DNA from: Actinomycetota bacterium | GTDB taxonomy: Bacteria > Actinomycetota > Humimicrobiia > Humimicrobiales > Humimicrobiaceae | NCBI GenBank assembly: GCA_014360385.1 | Contig: JACIXO010000007.1 | Span: 1 to 12,893 of the forward strand | Length of the DNA stretch: 12,893 nucleotides | Direction of reading: 5' to 3' | In this document: one piece after another, positions 12,858 through 12,893 of the stretch | How positions within the stretch are numbered: position 1 is the stretch's first letter | How the letters are laid out: each line of letters begins with the position of its first letter | Program-made: the position numbers and the translations under genes | Notes under the pieces: generated by a model | Database searches by the model: none | Told to the model about the DNA's origin: nothing | Seen by the model: only the letters and a program-made list of their open reading frames with translations

Positions 12858-12893
12858 TGCACTAATAGTATATTTTGGCAACTTTAGCAATAA

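Noticed and set aside
12661..12893. Possible minus-strand gene end at the right edge
   Set aside because: The frame open at the edge is only about 20 codons before a stop, its translation is low in complexity, and nothing supports coding.
1..12893. Mobile element, phage, CRISPR or defence system
   Set aside because: I saw no transposase, integrase, terminal inverted repeats, spaced repeats of CRISPR type, toxin-antitoxin pair or restriction gene; the gene content is housekeeping and metabolic.

Overview
The window is about 12.9 kb of AT-rich bacterial chromosome. It holds ten confident protein genes and no rRNA, tRNA, CRISPR array or recognisable transposase. Bacterial identity rests on a canonical lgt, strong Shine-Dalgarno (SD) sequences, a near-consensus sigma-70 promoter (8511-8539) and a classic intrinsic terminator (9980-10022). 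The lineage cannot be fixed from sequence alone. An oxygen-sensitive-type QueH, a corrinoid/folate-type methyltransferase, an Fe-S flavoprotein and an archaeal-style cyclic 2,3-diphosphoglycerate synthase suggest an anaerobe from a deep or uncultivated phylum. Arginine codons are mostly AGA/AGG, which would fit a thermophile but does not prove it. Half of the ten genes start with GTG or TTG.

Layout. 1-471: non-coding leader, with a coding-like reading frame running off the left edge on the minus strand and a cluster of TGTCA/TGACA pentamers. 472-804 (+): YtxH-like membrane protein. 946-2250 (-): 12-helix MFS permease of the Atg22/UMF1 type. 2489-3106 (+): FMN reductase-like protein with an added four-cysteine motif. 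3260-4060 (+): lgt. 4082-4660 (-): queH, convergent with lgt. 4949-7470 (+): hisD and hisC in tandem. 7593-8435 (+): methyltetrahydrofolate/corrinoid-type methyltransferase. 8700-9797 (+): MalK/UgpC-type ABC ATPase with its own promoter and no permease genes beside it. 9798-10454: a 657-nt gap holding a terminator and a second coding-like remnant. 10455-12660 (+): a metallophosphoesterase overlapping by 20 nt with a cyclic 2,3-diphosphoglycerate synthase-like gene. 12661-12893: short non-coding tail.

Functional links. Two units look cooperative. hisD-hisC encode steps of histidine synthesis, without the rest of the pathway. The overlapping phosphoesterase/cDPG-synthase pair is translationally coupled and may make and break a phosphorylated metabolite; this is the most interesting functional hypothesis here. 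The other genes look like independent housekeeping units.

Two non-genic patterns stand out. First, nearly every intergenic gap contains a short tandem duplication (units of 5-21 bp), three of which span a stop codon. Second, the left edge (about 1-173) and the gap at 10098-10220 carry collinear, similar minus-strand text that may be diverged copies of one dispersed element.
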